A stretch of 64,000 nt of DNA from Flavobacteriaceae bacterium (GTDB taxonomy: Bacteria > Bacteroidota > Bacteroidia > Flavobacteriales > Flavobacteriaceae), in the NCBI GenBank assembly GCA_013214065.1, contig JABSPK010000005.1, forward strand, positions 62,001 to 126,000, in the 5' to 3' direction. The notes below the pieces were generated by a model. The model ran no database searches. It was not told the origin of the DNA and saw nothing but the letters and a program-made list of their open reading frames with translations. The position numbers and the translations under genes are program-made. This document shows positions 1 to 8,175 of this stretch, piece by piece (the first letter of the stretch is position 1; each line of letters begins with the position of its first letter).

Positions 1-489
1 CGTTTTCACCGAAAGTCTTGATCAATGAACCGTCACTCGGGTCGATGGCATAGAGCTTTGGCCCTGAAGTAAAGAACAACCGTCCATTTTCCGGCCCTCC
101 CCAATAACTCATTCCCCGGTTCAAACCCAAGCCCGAGTCGTCTTTCGATGCCGGGTTGAAGGTCCAGATTTCACGGCCGGTCGCGGCCTCGATGGCAAAA
201 ACCCCAAGGCTGGCATTCACCCCGAATAAGGTGCCTTCAACTATGAGCGGATTCGTCTGGATTTGTGTGGTTCTGCCCGCTTCGGTACCCCCACTTTCAT
301 AACGCCATACCTCTTGCAATCGATGTACGTTGTTGGTGTCGATCTGTGATAAGGTTGAATAATGGCTCCTACCTGGATCCCCAAGGTAGTGCCGCCAGGT
401 TTGGTGGAAACTTTCCGTTTCCTTATCCGATCGTTGGCATCCGACCAAAAAAAGGACGGCCAACAAAAGGGGCATTGGTTTTATCATGC
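1..489 (-). CDS. PQQ-dependent dehydrogenase lipoprotein, N-terminal part (cut by window edge)
   Basis: The first 163 residues are visible; the gene runs off the left edge. It starts with a lipoprotein signal (LLLAVLFLVGC, lipid Cys at residue 17). The mature part has a WRHYLGDPGRSHYS segment followed by beta-propeller signatures of pyrroloquinoline-quinone dehydrogenases (TNPLIVEGTLFGV, FAIEAATGREIWTFNP, RGMSYWGGPENGRLFF, KLYAIDPSDGSLIKTFGEN). Such proteins oxidise sugars or alcohols at the outer face of a membrane and pass electrons to the respiratory chain. The substrate cannot be read from this part. It lies 41 bp downstream of radA on the same strand. A TATCTTTA box (506..513, one mismatch to TAnnTTTG) in the gap may give it its own promoter. 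Confidence 0.85.
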
Positions 490-530
490 GGTGGCTATTT
501 GCTTAAAGATAAGACAAATCCGCAGTCATT

Positions 531-1895
531 TTAGGCAAACAAGCGTTGGACGACCTCTTCGATCTTGGTCGCCAGGATGACTTGGATCCCCGTCTTTTTT
601 AGGGAGATTTTGTTTTTCTTGGACACGAAAATGGTGGTAAACCCGAGCTTTTCGGCCTCAGAAATCCGCTGATCAATGCGTTGTACCGGTCGTACTTCGC
701 CCGAAAGGCCGATTTCAGCCGCGAAACAGGTGGTGCTGGGTACGGGAATATCGAAATTACTCGAAAGTACCGCAGCGACAAGGGCAAGATCGATCGCTGG
801 ATCATCGACGGTGATTCCACCGGTAACGTTTAAGAATACGTCTTTGGCCCCTAGTTTGAACCCTGCGCGCTTTTCAAGTACGGCCAATAACATGTTCATC
901 CGTTTGGCATTGAAACCATTGGCGGATCGTTGGGGCGTGCCGTAGACCGCAGTGCTCACCAAGGCTTGTATTTCGATCAATAACGGTCGCATGCCTTCTA
1001 CGGTAGCGGCAATCGCCGTGCCGCTCAGCTCCCCATCGCTATTCGAAATCAAGACTTCCGAGGGGTTATTGACCTCTCGAAGCCCATGGCCGTGCATTTC
1101 GTAAATCCCTAGTTCGGCCGTCGAGCCAAAGCGGTTTTTCAAAGCCCTTAAGATGCGGTAAACATAATTGCGGTCTCCTTCGAATTGTAGTACGGTGTCG
1201 ACCATATGTTCGAGGATCTTGGGCCCCGCAATGGCCCCTTCCTTGGTGATGTGCCCGACCAAGATAACGGGAACATTACTCTCTTTGGCGAACTTGATGA
1301 GCTCAGCCGTACATTCCCTGATTTGTGAAACGCTTCCTGCGGCCGCCTCGATGTGGTTCGAATGTAAGGTTTGGATCGAATCGATGATCAATAGATCGGG
1401 TTCGAAAGTACCGATCTGTTGAAAAATATGCTGGGTTTTGGTCTCGGTCAGCACATAGCAGTTCGAGGCATTGGGAACGATACGATCAGCACGCATCTTG
1501 ATTTGCTTTTCACTTTCCTCACCGGATACGTATAAGGTCTTTCCTGGAAGTCTCAATGCGATTTGGAGAAGAAGGGTGCTTTTGCCGATCCCGGGTTCAC
1601 CCCCTAACAAGGTGAGGGATCCCGGGACAATACCCCCACCCAATACCCGATTGAACTCTTGGTCCAAGGTGTTGATCCGTACTTCTTTCTGGTTTTTGAT
1701 CGCACTGACCAAGACCGGTTTGGCAACCCTTTTGTTCGGTACCGAAGATTCGGTACGCCAGCTTTGGGGTTCGTTCTTTGCAACAACCTCCTCGACAACG
1801 GTATTCCATTGTTTACAAGAGGTGCATTGGCCTACCCATTTTGGATATTGCGCTCCACAATTTTGACAGAAATATGCAACTTTCGTTTTGGCCAT
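531..1895 (-). CDS. radA: DNA repair protein RadA
   Basis: A 454-residue RadA (Sms), the RecA-like ATPase that assists branch migration and recombinational repair. The N-terminal zinc finger is CQNCGAQ...CTSC, Walker A is GGEPGIGKST, the RadA-specific KNRFG motif is present, and the C-terminal half is the Lon-protease-like domain (GGITVDDPAIDLALVAAVLS). An upstream start would add six residues; the ATG giving MAKTKVAYFC matches the family start. It is probably the last gene of a minus-strand operon that begins at panC, 22 bp after the esterase-like gene. Confidence 0.97.
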   Translation of the reverse strand: MAKTKVAYFCQNCGAQYPKWVGQCTSCKQWNTVVEEVVAKNEPQSWRTESSVPNKRVAKPVLVSAIKNQKEVRINTLDQEFNRVLGGGIVPGSLTLLGGEPGIGKSTLLLQIALRLPGKTLYVSGEESEKQIKMRADRIVPNASNCYVLTETKTQHIFQQIGTFEPDLLIIDSIQTLHSNHIEAAAGSVSQIRECTAELIKFAKESNVPVILVGHITKEGAIAGPKILEHMVDTVLQFEGDRNYVYRILRALKNRFGSTAELGIYEMHGHGLREVNNPSEVLISNSDGELSGTAIAATVEGMRPLLIEIQALVSTAVYGTPQRSANGFNAKRMNMLLAVLEKRAGFKLGAKDVFLNVTGGITVDDPAIDLALVAAVLSSNFDIPVPSTTCFAAEIGLSGEVRPVQRIDQRISEAEKLGFTTIFVSKKNKISLKKTGIQVILATKIEEVVQRLFA

Positions 1896-1917
1896 TGGGC
1901 TAAGATAGCCCAAACAA

Positions 1918-3060
1918 TCAATATCCGAAATCGGCTTTCAGGGCATCGATCTTTTCAATAGCCATTTCTTTGGTGAGAAAATCGATTTCTTCCATTAAGA
2001 AGCTTTTTTCGAAAGCTTTCATGGCCTTCTTGGGTTCCCCCATCAATTCAAGGTATTCGCCTTCGAAGTAAAAGCCCAACATGGTTTCCGGGAACTGTTT
2101 CTTACAGATCTCGGCCAAAGGTTTGAGGGATTCGAAATCCTCTTTTTTACGGCTTGCCGCATAAATGGCCATGATGTCGTTGAGTTCGACTTCTTTTTTG
2201 AAGCCCAATAACTTCTCGATCATATCGTATTTGTCTTCCAAATATTGGATGACCGGTTCATTGGAGGTCAGGATGTGGTCTTTGTATTCTTTCGGGCTAA
2301 TGGGGCGGAACAATTTGAAAACATTGTCGAAAGCCTTACTGATGCCATAGGCCGCAATCGAAATATGATCCGGTTCATTGTATTGGTCGAAAAAATAATG
2401 TAGGGATTCTTTCTGTATCGAGGCGATCGAGTTGTTCATTTGTAGGATGCGCTGGCGATCGTTCGACTTCTCTTTTTCTAAAATGAGGTTGTAGAATATC
2501 TCTTGATCGATATCCGATAAGCGTGCCGGCACCCGACTCTCCATTTCAGTGGCCAAAACCGGTGAGATACTCACATAAGAGTTGAAAAGGGACCGGTCTT
2601 TGAACAGGAAGAAATTACCGAAGTTCGCCGTAATGTCGTATCCGATGAACATTTTAAAAGGCGCAATGCTATAACTGGTCTCTAGGTACGGAATCAATTC
2701 GGTGCCTAAAAATTCATAGAATAGTTTTCCTTTTTCCGTGGGCAGCCCTGTGCTTTCCTCATAATCGCAGTCTTCCCATCGAAGATCGTTTTCGCCTTGA
2801 TGTACGGCGACGATGATCGACTCCGGCATACGGTTGTGATTGGTGTAGAATTTCGTGTTCGCTACGACGATATCAAAAAGGTATTCGGCATCGAGCACGA
2901 CGATCAAGGGGTATTTTTTGTCTTCGCTGTAGTTTTCTGGAAAATAGTAAGAAACGTCCCTTCGTTCCTGCAATTTGAACGATTCGAAGATTTCTTGTTT
3001 TATTTGGGCGTTGAGGCCCATGAGGCTAAATGCCAAGATAGGCAGTAGATATTTTTTCAT
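1918..3060 (-). CDS. Secreted esterase-fold protein (PF00756-like) with altered nucleophile elbow
   Basis: A 380-residue protein with a signal peptide (cleavage near residue 18, GLNA/Q). Residues about 30-260 resemble the putative esterase family (PF00756): strand YPLIVVLDAEYLF, the IIVAVHQGENDLRWEDCDY segment and YLETSYSIAPFKMFIGYDITAN. The elbow that normally reads GHSxGG is here G140-Y-D-I-T-A145, so the nucleophilic Ser is Asp142. The C-terminal ~110 residues look helical and TPR-like (FYFEGEYLELMGEPKKAMKAFEKSF). I infer a periplasmic or surface protein that may not be an active serine esterase. It sits in the panC-panD-radA operon; no specific function is proposed. Confidence 0.8.
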   Translation of the reverse strand: MKKYLLPILAFSLMGLNAQIKQEIFESFKLQERRDVSYYFPENYSEDKKYPLIVVLDAEYLFDIVVANTKFYTNHNRMPESIIVAVHQGENDLRWEDCDYEESTGLPTEKGKLFYEFLGTELIPYLETSYSIAPFKMFIGYDITANFGNFFLFKDRSLFNSYVSISPVLATEMESRVPARLSDIDQEIFYNLILEKEKSNDRQRILQMNNSIASIQKESLHYFFDQYNEPDHISIAAYGISKAFDNVFKLFRPISPKEYKDHILTSNEPVIQYLEDKYDMIEKLLGFKKEVELNDIMAIYAASRKKEDFESLKPLAEICKKQFPETMLGFYFEGEYLELMGEPKKAMKAFEKSFLMEEIDFLTKEMAIEKIDALKADFGY

Positions 3061-3085
3061 TGGGGTATGCTTTTGATTGTCAGGC

Positions 3086-4054
3086 TTATCGATTCCTGTT
3101 CAATAACGGCAATAACAGGAAGGATATTGCCCCGAAAACCACGACCATCAGGGTTTGGGCGATCCACATGATCCAACCGAACGCATCCCCTGAAACCGAA
3201 CTGATACCGAAGATCGCTAGGCTAGCGCTAACGGCGATGGGGTAGAGTCCGATACCCCCATTGGTGGTCGACATGGCAAAAGCTCCCCCGACAAAAGCGA
3301 CCAATAGTTCAGACAAGGAAAGATCCATGGTCTCGGGTACGGTGTACTTGATGACCCAGAACATGGCCACGTAGCAAACCCAAATGATAAAGGTATGCAG
3401 TGTGAACAGCCACTTTTGCTCCATCTTGAAAATGCTAGATATCCCTTCAAGCAAGCCGTTCAGGAAGTTTTTCAACTTGAGGCCAAACCCCGATTTTGAC
3501 TTTCGGATCAAATAAAGAAAGACGATCAAGCCGATGATACCCACCCCCAAAAGTAGGGCCGCGGTTAGCAAATTGATACCGTTATTTCCCAGGAAGTCCA
3601 AAATAACATCGGTCTGTAAAAGCAAAGCGATGATGATCACGAGCAATAGCATGATCAAATCGATCACCCTTTCGGTCACTATGGTGCCGAAACCTTTTTC
3701 AAAAGGAACCCCTTCATAGGTCGATAGGGCCGTTGCCCTCAGGAATTCACCAGATCGTGGAATCCCGAGATTGGCGAAGTAGGCCATGAGGATGATCAAG
3801 ATGTTGTTGCTGAGTTTGGGTCGGTATCCGAGGGGTTTGAGCATGTAATTCCATCGGATCGCCCTAGAAAGATGGCTCAAGATTCCGATAAGTACAGAAA
3901 GGATGACCCAAAAAAGGTCGGCATTCTTTATGTAGTACAGGATCTGTTCACGCTCTTCGTCACTAGTCGAGTAATAGGAATACCACACAAGAAAGAGTCC
4001 CAGTGCGATCGGAACGACGGTTTTCAATACCTTTTTGAGCGAAGGCGAAGCCAT
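3086..4054 (-). CDS. Flippase-like integral membrane protein (LPG synthase TM region, UPF0104/YbhN family)
   Basis: A 322-residue polytopic protein with about eight hydrophobic segments and the family signatures LSHLSRAIRWNYMLKPLG, GIPRSGEFLRATALSTYEGVPFEKGFGTIVTERVIDL and FAMSTTNGGIGLYPIAV. It matches the lysylphosphatidylglycerol synthetase transmembrane region family but lacks the soluble aminoacyl-transferase domain, so it is better read as a lipid-flippase-like protein of unknown substrate. Its ATG overlaps the last base of panD, which implies translational coupling; the next gene begins 25 bp later. Confidence 0.88.
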   Translation of the reverse strand: MASPSLKKVLKTVVPIALGLFLVWYSYYSTSDEEREQILYYIKNADLFWVILSVLIGILSHLSRAIRWNYMLKPLGYRPKLSNNILIILMAYFANLGIPRSGEFLRATALSTYEGVPFEKGFGTIVTERVIDLIMLLLVIIIALLLQTDVILDFLGNNGINLLTAALLLGVGIIGLIVFLYLIRKSKSGFGLKLKNFLNGLLEGISSIFKMEQKWLFTLHTFIIWVCYVAMFWVIKYTVPETMDLSLSELLVAFVGGAFAMSTTNGGIGLYPIAVSASLAIFGISSVSGDAFGWIMWIAQTLMVVVFGAISFLLLPLLNRNR

Positions 4055-4404
4055 TATTTGAGCAAGTTACTCGCTTCGTCTGGGAATACCAATGCCGGAT
4101 TGAAGTTTTTGGCCGTCTCAATATCCATGGTGGCATAACAGATCAAGATCAGGATATCGCCAACAGCGACTTTTCTGGCAGCGGCCCCGTTCAAAGTCAA
4201 CTCGCCGGATCCCCGAGGTCCTGGAATCGCGTATGTTTCCAAACGCTCACCGTTATTGTTGTTGACGATCTGCACTTTTTCACCACGAATGATGTTGGCC
4301 GCATCCATCAGATCTTCATCAATGGTAATGCTACCGATGTAGTTGAGATCAGCGCCGGTGACGCGAACACGATGGATTTTTGATTTTACGACTTCAATTT
4401 GCAT
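4054..4404 (-). CDS. panD: Aspartate 1-decarboxylase
   Basis: A 116-residue pyruvoyl enzyme that decarboxylates L-aspartate to beta-alanine for pantothenate and CoA synthesis. The proenzyme self-cleavage site is at Gly24-Ser25 in [16 protein letters not shown]; downstream family segments include [20 protein letters not shown] and [11 protein letters not shown]. Length is normal. It lies 4 bp after panC, so both precursor-forming and condensing steps of pantothenate synthesis are co-expressed. Confidence 0.97.
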   Translation of the reverse strand: MQIEVVKSKIHRVRVTGADLNYIGSITIDEDLMDAANIIRGEKVQIVNNNNGERLETYAIPGPRGSGELTLNGAAARKVAVGDILILICYATMDIETAKNFNPALVFPDEASNLLK

Positions 4405-4408
4405 GTTT

Positions 4409-5266
4409 TCAATCTGCTTGGTTAAGGGCGATATTGTCGATCAACCGAACGTTTTCGGCATAAACGGCGATAAAAGCCCTGTAGGTTCTATTCTTTTGTT
4501 TTTTGATCATCGGGGTCAAGGTGGTGACATCGGCAATTTCAAAATATTCCAATTCGAAAATCGGATCGTGCTGAAATTCATCGGCCACCCAACCCTTGAT
4601 ATCCAACGCACTTTCCGTGCCAAATTTCACTTTGGCAGTCTGGAGTATGGAATAGATCCATCCTGCCCGCTCCCTAGTCGTTTCGGAAAGGCGTTCATTA
4701 CGCGAACTTCTAGCCAAACCGTTGGTTTCGCGTTCAATAGGGCATCCGATAATGGTATAGGGCAACTTTTTTTGTTCGACCAGTTTTCTGATGATCTGCA
4801 GCTGCTGAAAATCTTTTTCACCGAAGTAGGCCCTCGTCGGTTCGACGATGTTGAGTAAGATTTCGACAATGGTAGCTACCCCGTCGAAATGACCAGTCCT
4901 GAAAGCTCCTTCCATGGCTTTTTCAAGCCCGTTGAAATTATATGTTTTTGAAACGATTTGCCCATCGTAGACCCCCTCTTTGGTCGGGGCGTAAACGAGG
5001 ATCTGGTCGGACACTTGGGAAAGTAGCCTCAGGTCATTGTCTATGCTTTGCGGATACTTTTCCAAATCGTCTGGATTGTCGAATTGGGTCGGATTGATGA
5101 AGATCGTTACCACAGCGACATCATTGTCTGAGAAAGCCCGCTCGACCAATGAAAGATGACCGGCATGCAGGGCTCCCATGGTGGGCACCAGCCCGATGGT
5201 ACGATTTTTGGAACGTTCCCTATCAAGCAGCGAACGAAGCTCATTTTTATCGTTGAATACCCGCAT
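4409..5266 (-). CDS. panC: Pantothenate synthetase
   Basis: Condenses pantoate with beta-alanine using ATP. The nucleotidyltransferase HIGH-type motif is [13 protein letters not shown], followed by [19 protein letters not shown] and the second signature [15 protein letters not shown] start it at the ATG giving [10 protein letters not shown] (285 residues), which aligns with usual PanC starts; an in-frame TTG twelve bases upstream would add MSYS. It is first in the operon with panD and has a TATTTTTG box 20 bp upstream on its own strand. Confidence 0.96.
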   Translation of the reverse strand: MRVFNDKNELRSLLDRERSKNRTIGLVPTMGALHAGHLSLVERAFSDNDVAVVTIFINPTQFDNPDDLEKYPQSIDNDLRLLSQVSDQILVYAPTKEGVYDGQIVSKTYNFNGLEKAMEGAFRTGHFDGVATIVEILLNIVEPTRAYFGEKDFQQLQIIRKLVEQKKLPYTIIGCPIERETNGLARSSRNERLSETTRERAGWIYSILQTAKVKFGTESALDIKGWVADEFQHDPIFELEYFEIADVTTLTPMIKKQKNRTYRAFIAVYAENVRLIDNIALNQAD

Positions 5267-5285
5267 GCTGTAACTCAAAAGCGTG

Positions 5286-5293
5286 CAAAAATA
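5286..5293 (-). promoter_or_regulatory. panC promoter, -7 box TATTTTTG
   Basis: An exact TAnnTTTG box on the minus strand. Transcription should start near 5282, giving a leader of roughly 16 bases to the chosen panC ATG. It lies back to back with the plus-strand box at 5325. Confidence 0.6.
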
Positions 5294-5324
5294 CTATAAA
5301 TACTGGTAATCTACATAAATTTTG

Positions 5325-5332
5325 TACTTTTG
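5325..5332 (+). promoter_or_regulatory. Promoter of the GT5-like gene, -7 box TACTTTTG
   Basis: An exact TAnnTTTG box 36 bp before the ATG at 5369, with a short leader expected. It diverges from the panC promoter inside the same ~100 bp gap. Confidence 0.6.
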
Positions 5333-5368
5333 CAGCTACGTTTTTTCAGATAAACAAAATTTGCGTTT

Positions 5369-6178
5369 ATGAATGGTAAAAAGATATTGTTTGTATCTTC
5401 TGAATTAGTGCCCTACCTACCAGAAAACCAAGTCTCCTTAATGTCTTATGAAACCCCAAGAATGGTCAACAGCAATGGGGGGCAGATCCGGATTTTCATG
5501 CCTAGATACGGCAACATCAATGAGAGGAGACATCAGTTACATGAGGTGATTCGTTTATCCGGAATGAACTTGGTCATCAATGATATGGACATGCCCTTGA
5601 TCATCAAGGTGGCGTCCATCCCAAGGGAGCGCATCCAGGTATACTTTATTGACAATGAGGAATATTTCAAACGCAAGGCCACTTTTGCCGACGCCGATGG
5701 AAACCTGTTCCCGGATAATGACGAGCGAGCCATCTTCTTCGCGAAGGGTGTGGTCGAGACCGTTAAAAAACTGAATTGGACGCCCGATATCATCCATGTT
5801 CATGGGTGGATGGCTTCCCTTTTGCCATTATATCTAAGACAATACTATGCCGATGAACCCTTGTTTGCCGACAGCAAGATCGTCACCTCTGTGTATGAAC
5901 AAGGTTTCGAAGGGGCATTGGATTCCGAAATGTCGAAGAAAATCGTATTCGATGGTATCGCTGAAGATAAGGTAAACGCCCTGGCTACCCCCGACTATAA
6001 TAATTTGTTAAAGGTAGCAGTAGATTATTCCGATGCGGTTATTTTAGCCTCGGAGGCGGTTTCGGATGACCTGAAAGACCACATCTCCAAACTGGATAAG
6101 CCTGTCTTACCTTATGTTTCGTTTCAAGAATCTGAGGAGGCTTACACGAATTTCTATAAAACGGAAGTATTAAATTAA
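5369..6178 (+). CDS. Glycogen/starch synthase catalytic-domain protein, N-terminal half only
   Basis: A 269-residue protein that resembles only the N-terminal Rossmann domain of GT5 glycogen synthases (KKILFVSSELVPYLPE, NGGQIRIFMPRYGNI, DNDERAIFFAKGVVET, DIIHVHGWMASLLPLYLRQYY). The C-terminal GT-B domain is missing, and the ADP-glucose loop KxGGL expected near residue 15 is replaced by PENQVSLMS. The gene ends cleanly, with the next gene seven bases later, so it does not look freshly truncated. Conserved half-size proteins of this type occur between panC and a DUF4270 gene in flavobacteria. Enzymatic activity is doubtful. Confidence 0.8.
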   Translation: MNGKKILFVSSELVPYLPENQVSLMSYETPRMVNSNGGQIRIFMPRYGNINERRHQLHEVIRLSGMNLVINDMDMPLIIKVASIPRERIQVYFIDNEEYFKRKATFADADGNLFPDNDERAIFFAKGVVETVKKLNWTPDIIHVHGWMASLLPLYLRQYYADEPLFADSKIVTSVYEQGFEGALDSEMSKKIVFDGIAEDKVNALATPDYNNLLKVAVDYSDAVILASEAVSDDLKDHISKLDKPVLPYVSFQESEEAYTNFYKTEVLN

Positions 6179-6184
6179 GCCAAA

Positions 6185-8053
6185 ATGGGTTTGAATAAGG
6201 GAATCATTTCAGCATTTGCTGGAATATTTTTTTTGTCGGGATGCTTGGTTTCATGTGAGGAAGAACTCGATACATTAGGCGACGGGGTAATAGCCGGGGA
6301 GCCGTTTGACACGGATCGTGCCGAGTTCGATGTTTTTGCGTTCAATAGGCGTATCAACGCTGTACAGACGAATAAATTACCATTGTACCAAGTCGGGGTT
6401 TTCAATGACCCGATTTACGGTCGCAGAGAGGCACAGATCACTTCTCAGATCACGTTTACCAATTTACAGGCGAACCCTTTGTTCGGCAATTTTTCGCAAA
6501 ATTCCGAAGACGCCGCCGATCTTGACGACGATGACAATACGATAAACGAAAACGAGACCGTAAAGGAAGTCATCCTTTATATGCCTTACCAATTGGTGCC
6601 CAATACGAATCGGGATACCGATAACGATGGGGTACAGGATGAGTTCGATGACGATCCCGACGACCCCAATACGGATAAGGACGGTGATGGCCTTACCGAC
6701 AACGAAGAACGCTTGCGGGGTACCGACCCCTTCAATCCGGATACCGATGGTGATGGTATTGGTGATGCCGAAGACGATGTTACCGCGATCAATTCGTTTC
6801 CGATAACCTTTGCCCTAGACAGTATATTCGGATCGACCACTGCCTTGGAATCGCCCTTTAATTTTAAGGTCGAACGATCGACCTTTTTCCTGAGGGATTT
6901 GGATCCCAGCACCAATTTCGAGGACGCCCAGGAGTTCTTTTCTACCCAGGAATTCTCACCCGCCTTTGTATCCGACGTTTTATTCGATGGAGAGGTCACC
7001 ATCAGTAACCTGGAGTACGTGTTTTTCGAGGAAGACGATCCCGACACCGAAGAAGATGAATCCGAAATCGTCGATAGCCGGTTGAATCCGGGAATCCGGG
7101 TTTCGCTTGACCCGCAGTTCTTTCAAGAGAATGTCCTTGACAAGGAAGGCAGTATCGAATTGCTGAGCCAGGCCAATTTGAACGAATTCATTCGTGGATT
7201 CCATTTTACATTGACCCCTTTGAACGGCGATTTGATGTTGTTGCTCGACCTCAGTCAGGCCAACATCACGATTACCTATGAATTCGATGATTTTACGACC
7301 GATGATTCTACCGATGATACAGCGGGTACCATAGAAAAGGTCGAGCGTGAGTTTACCTTTAATTTCCTCCAGAACAACAACAACGTCACCAACGGAAATG
7401 CGGTGAACACCTTTATTGACGAACCGTTTTCTTCCGATATCGCATCCAATTTGGATAACGGTGAGAATGCCTCTCGGATCTATCTCAAAGGGGGGTCGGG
7501 AGCGTATACCGAAATCCGATTGTTCGATATGGATGGTGGGGCTTCGATCATCGAAGAGATCCGGGCGAATAATTGGATCATCAACGAAGCAAATTTGGTA
7601 TTCTACGTCGATCGTGATGCGCTCGACAATGCAGGGGGTGATGTGATCGAACCACCTCGACTTTATTTGTACAATGCGGAGACCAACGAGCCCCTGTTTA
7701 ACGAAAGTACGGAGTTCTCAAGCTCGCAATCCCCCTTGGGACTGTTCTTGAATTACGATGGCATTTTGCAAGAAGACGATAATGGTAGGGGCACAAGATA
7801 TTCGGTCAAGATTACCGAATACCTAAACGATATCATCGTTCGCGACTCGGCGAACGACCCACTGGCTTTGACCCTTACTTCGAACATTGATATCATCGGG
7901 GTATTGGAGGCCCAAGGTGAAACCGATCGGGTCGATTTACCCGTAATGGCGACAATCAATCCTTTCGGCACCGTGTTGTTCGGAAGCAATGTGGCCACTG
8001 AAGAAGAGGAACAGCGATTGAAGCTTGAAATATTCTTCACGGAATCGAATTGA
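6185..8053 (+). CDS. DUF4270 family lipoprotein with thrombospondin type 3 calcium repeats
   Basis: A 622-residue lipoprotein; candidate lipidated cysteines are Cys20 (LSGC) and Cys24 (LVSC). The start ([35 protein letters not shown]) is typical of DUF4270. An Asp-rich block at about residues 143-200 contains repeats such as [26 protein letters not shown] and [13 protein letters not shown], the TSP3 calcium-binding pattern. The rest is beta-rich, as expected for a surface or periplasmic protein. It probably shares a transcript with the GT5-like gene 6 bp upstream. Function is unknown. Confidence 0.9.
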   Translation: MGLNKGIISAFAGIFFLSGCLVSCEEELDTLGDGVIAGEPFDTDRAEFDVFAFNRRINAVQTNKLPLYQVGVFNDPIYGRREAQITSQITFTNLQANPLFGNFSQNSEDAADLDDDDNTINENETVKEVILYMPYQLVPNTNRDTDNDGVQDEFDDDPDDPNTDKDGDGLTDNEERLRGTDPFNPDTDGDGIGDAEDDVTAINSFPITFALDSIFGSTTALESPFNFKVERSTFFLRDLDPSTNFEDAQEFFSTQEFSPAFVSDVLFDGEVTISNLEYVFFEEDDPDTEEDESEIVDSRLNPGIRVSLDPQFFQENVLDKEGSIELLSQANLNEFIRGFHFTLTPLNGDLMLLLDLSQANITITYEFDDFTTDDSTDDTAGTIEKVEREFTFNFLQNNNNVTNGNAVNTFIDEPFSSDIASNLDNGENASRIYLKGGSGAYTEIRLFDMDGGASIIEEIRANNWIINEANLVFYVDRDALDNAGGDVIEPPRLYLYNAETNEPLFNESTEFSSSQSPLGLFLNYDGILQEDDNGRGTRYSVKITEYLNDIIVRDSANDPLALTLTSNIDIIGVLEAQGETDRVDLPVMATINPFGTVLFGSNVATEEEEQRLKLEIFFTESN

Positions 8054-8106
8054 TGCCGCTGAAGTTGCCTTTGGTCCTATTTTCGATGAATTAATCCAAA
8101 ATCGCC

Positions 8107-8135
8107 TTGATTTTCTGAATCAAAGCCTATTTTTG
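8107..8135 (+). promoter_or_regulatory. glmS promoter (TTG - 18 bp - TATTTTTG)
   Basis: A TTG at 8107-8109 is spaced 18 bp from an exact TAnnTTTG box at 8128..8135. This predicts a start near 8139 and a ~36-base leader to the glmS ATG. Confidence 0.6.
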
Positions 8136-8175
8136 ATAGCGCCTACAGGCATTAACCAAAAAACTTAGTTCTATT

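Noticed and set aside
6614-6780. Tandem DNA repeat or CRISPR-like periodicity in the DUF4270 gene
   Set aside because: The repetition is at protein level (DxDxDG motifs of TSP3 repeats), in frame, with variable spacing and no constant DNA repeat.
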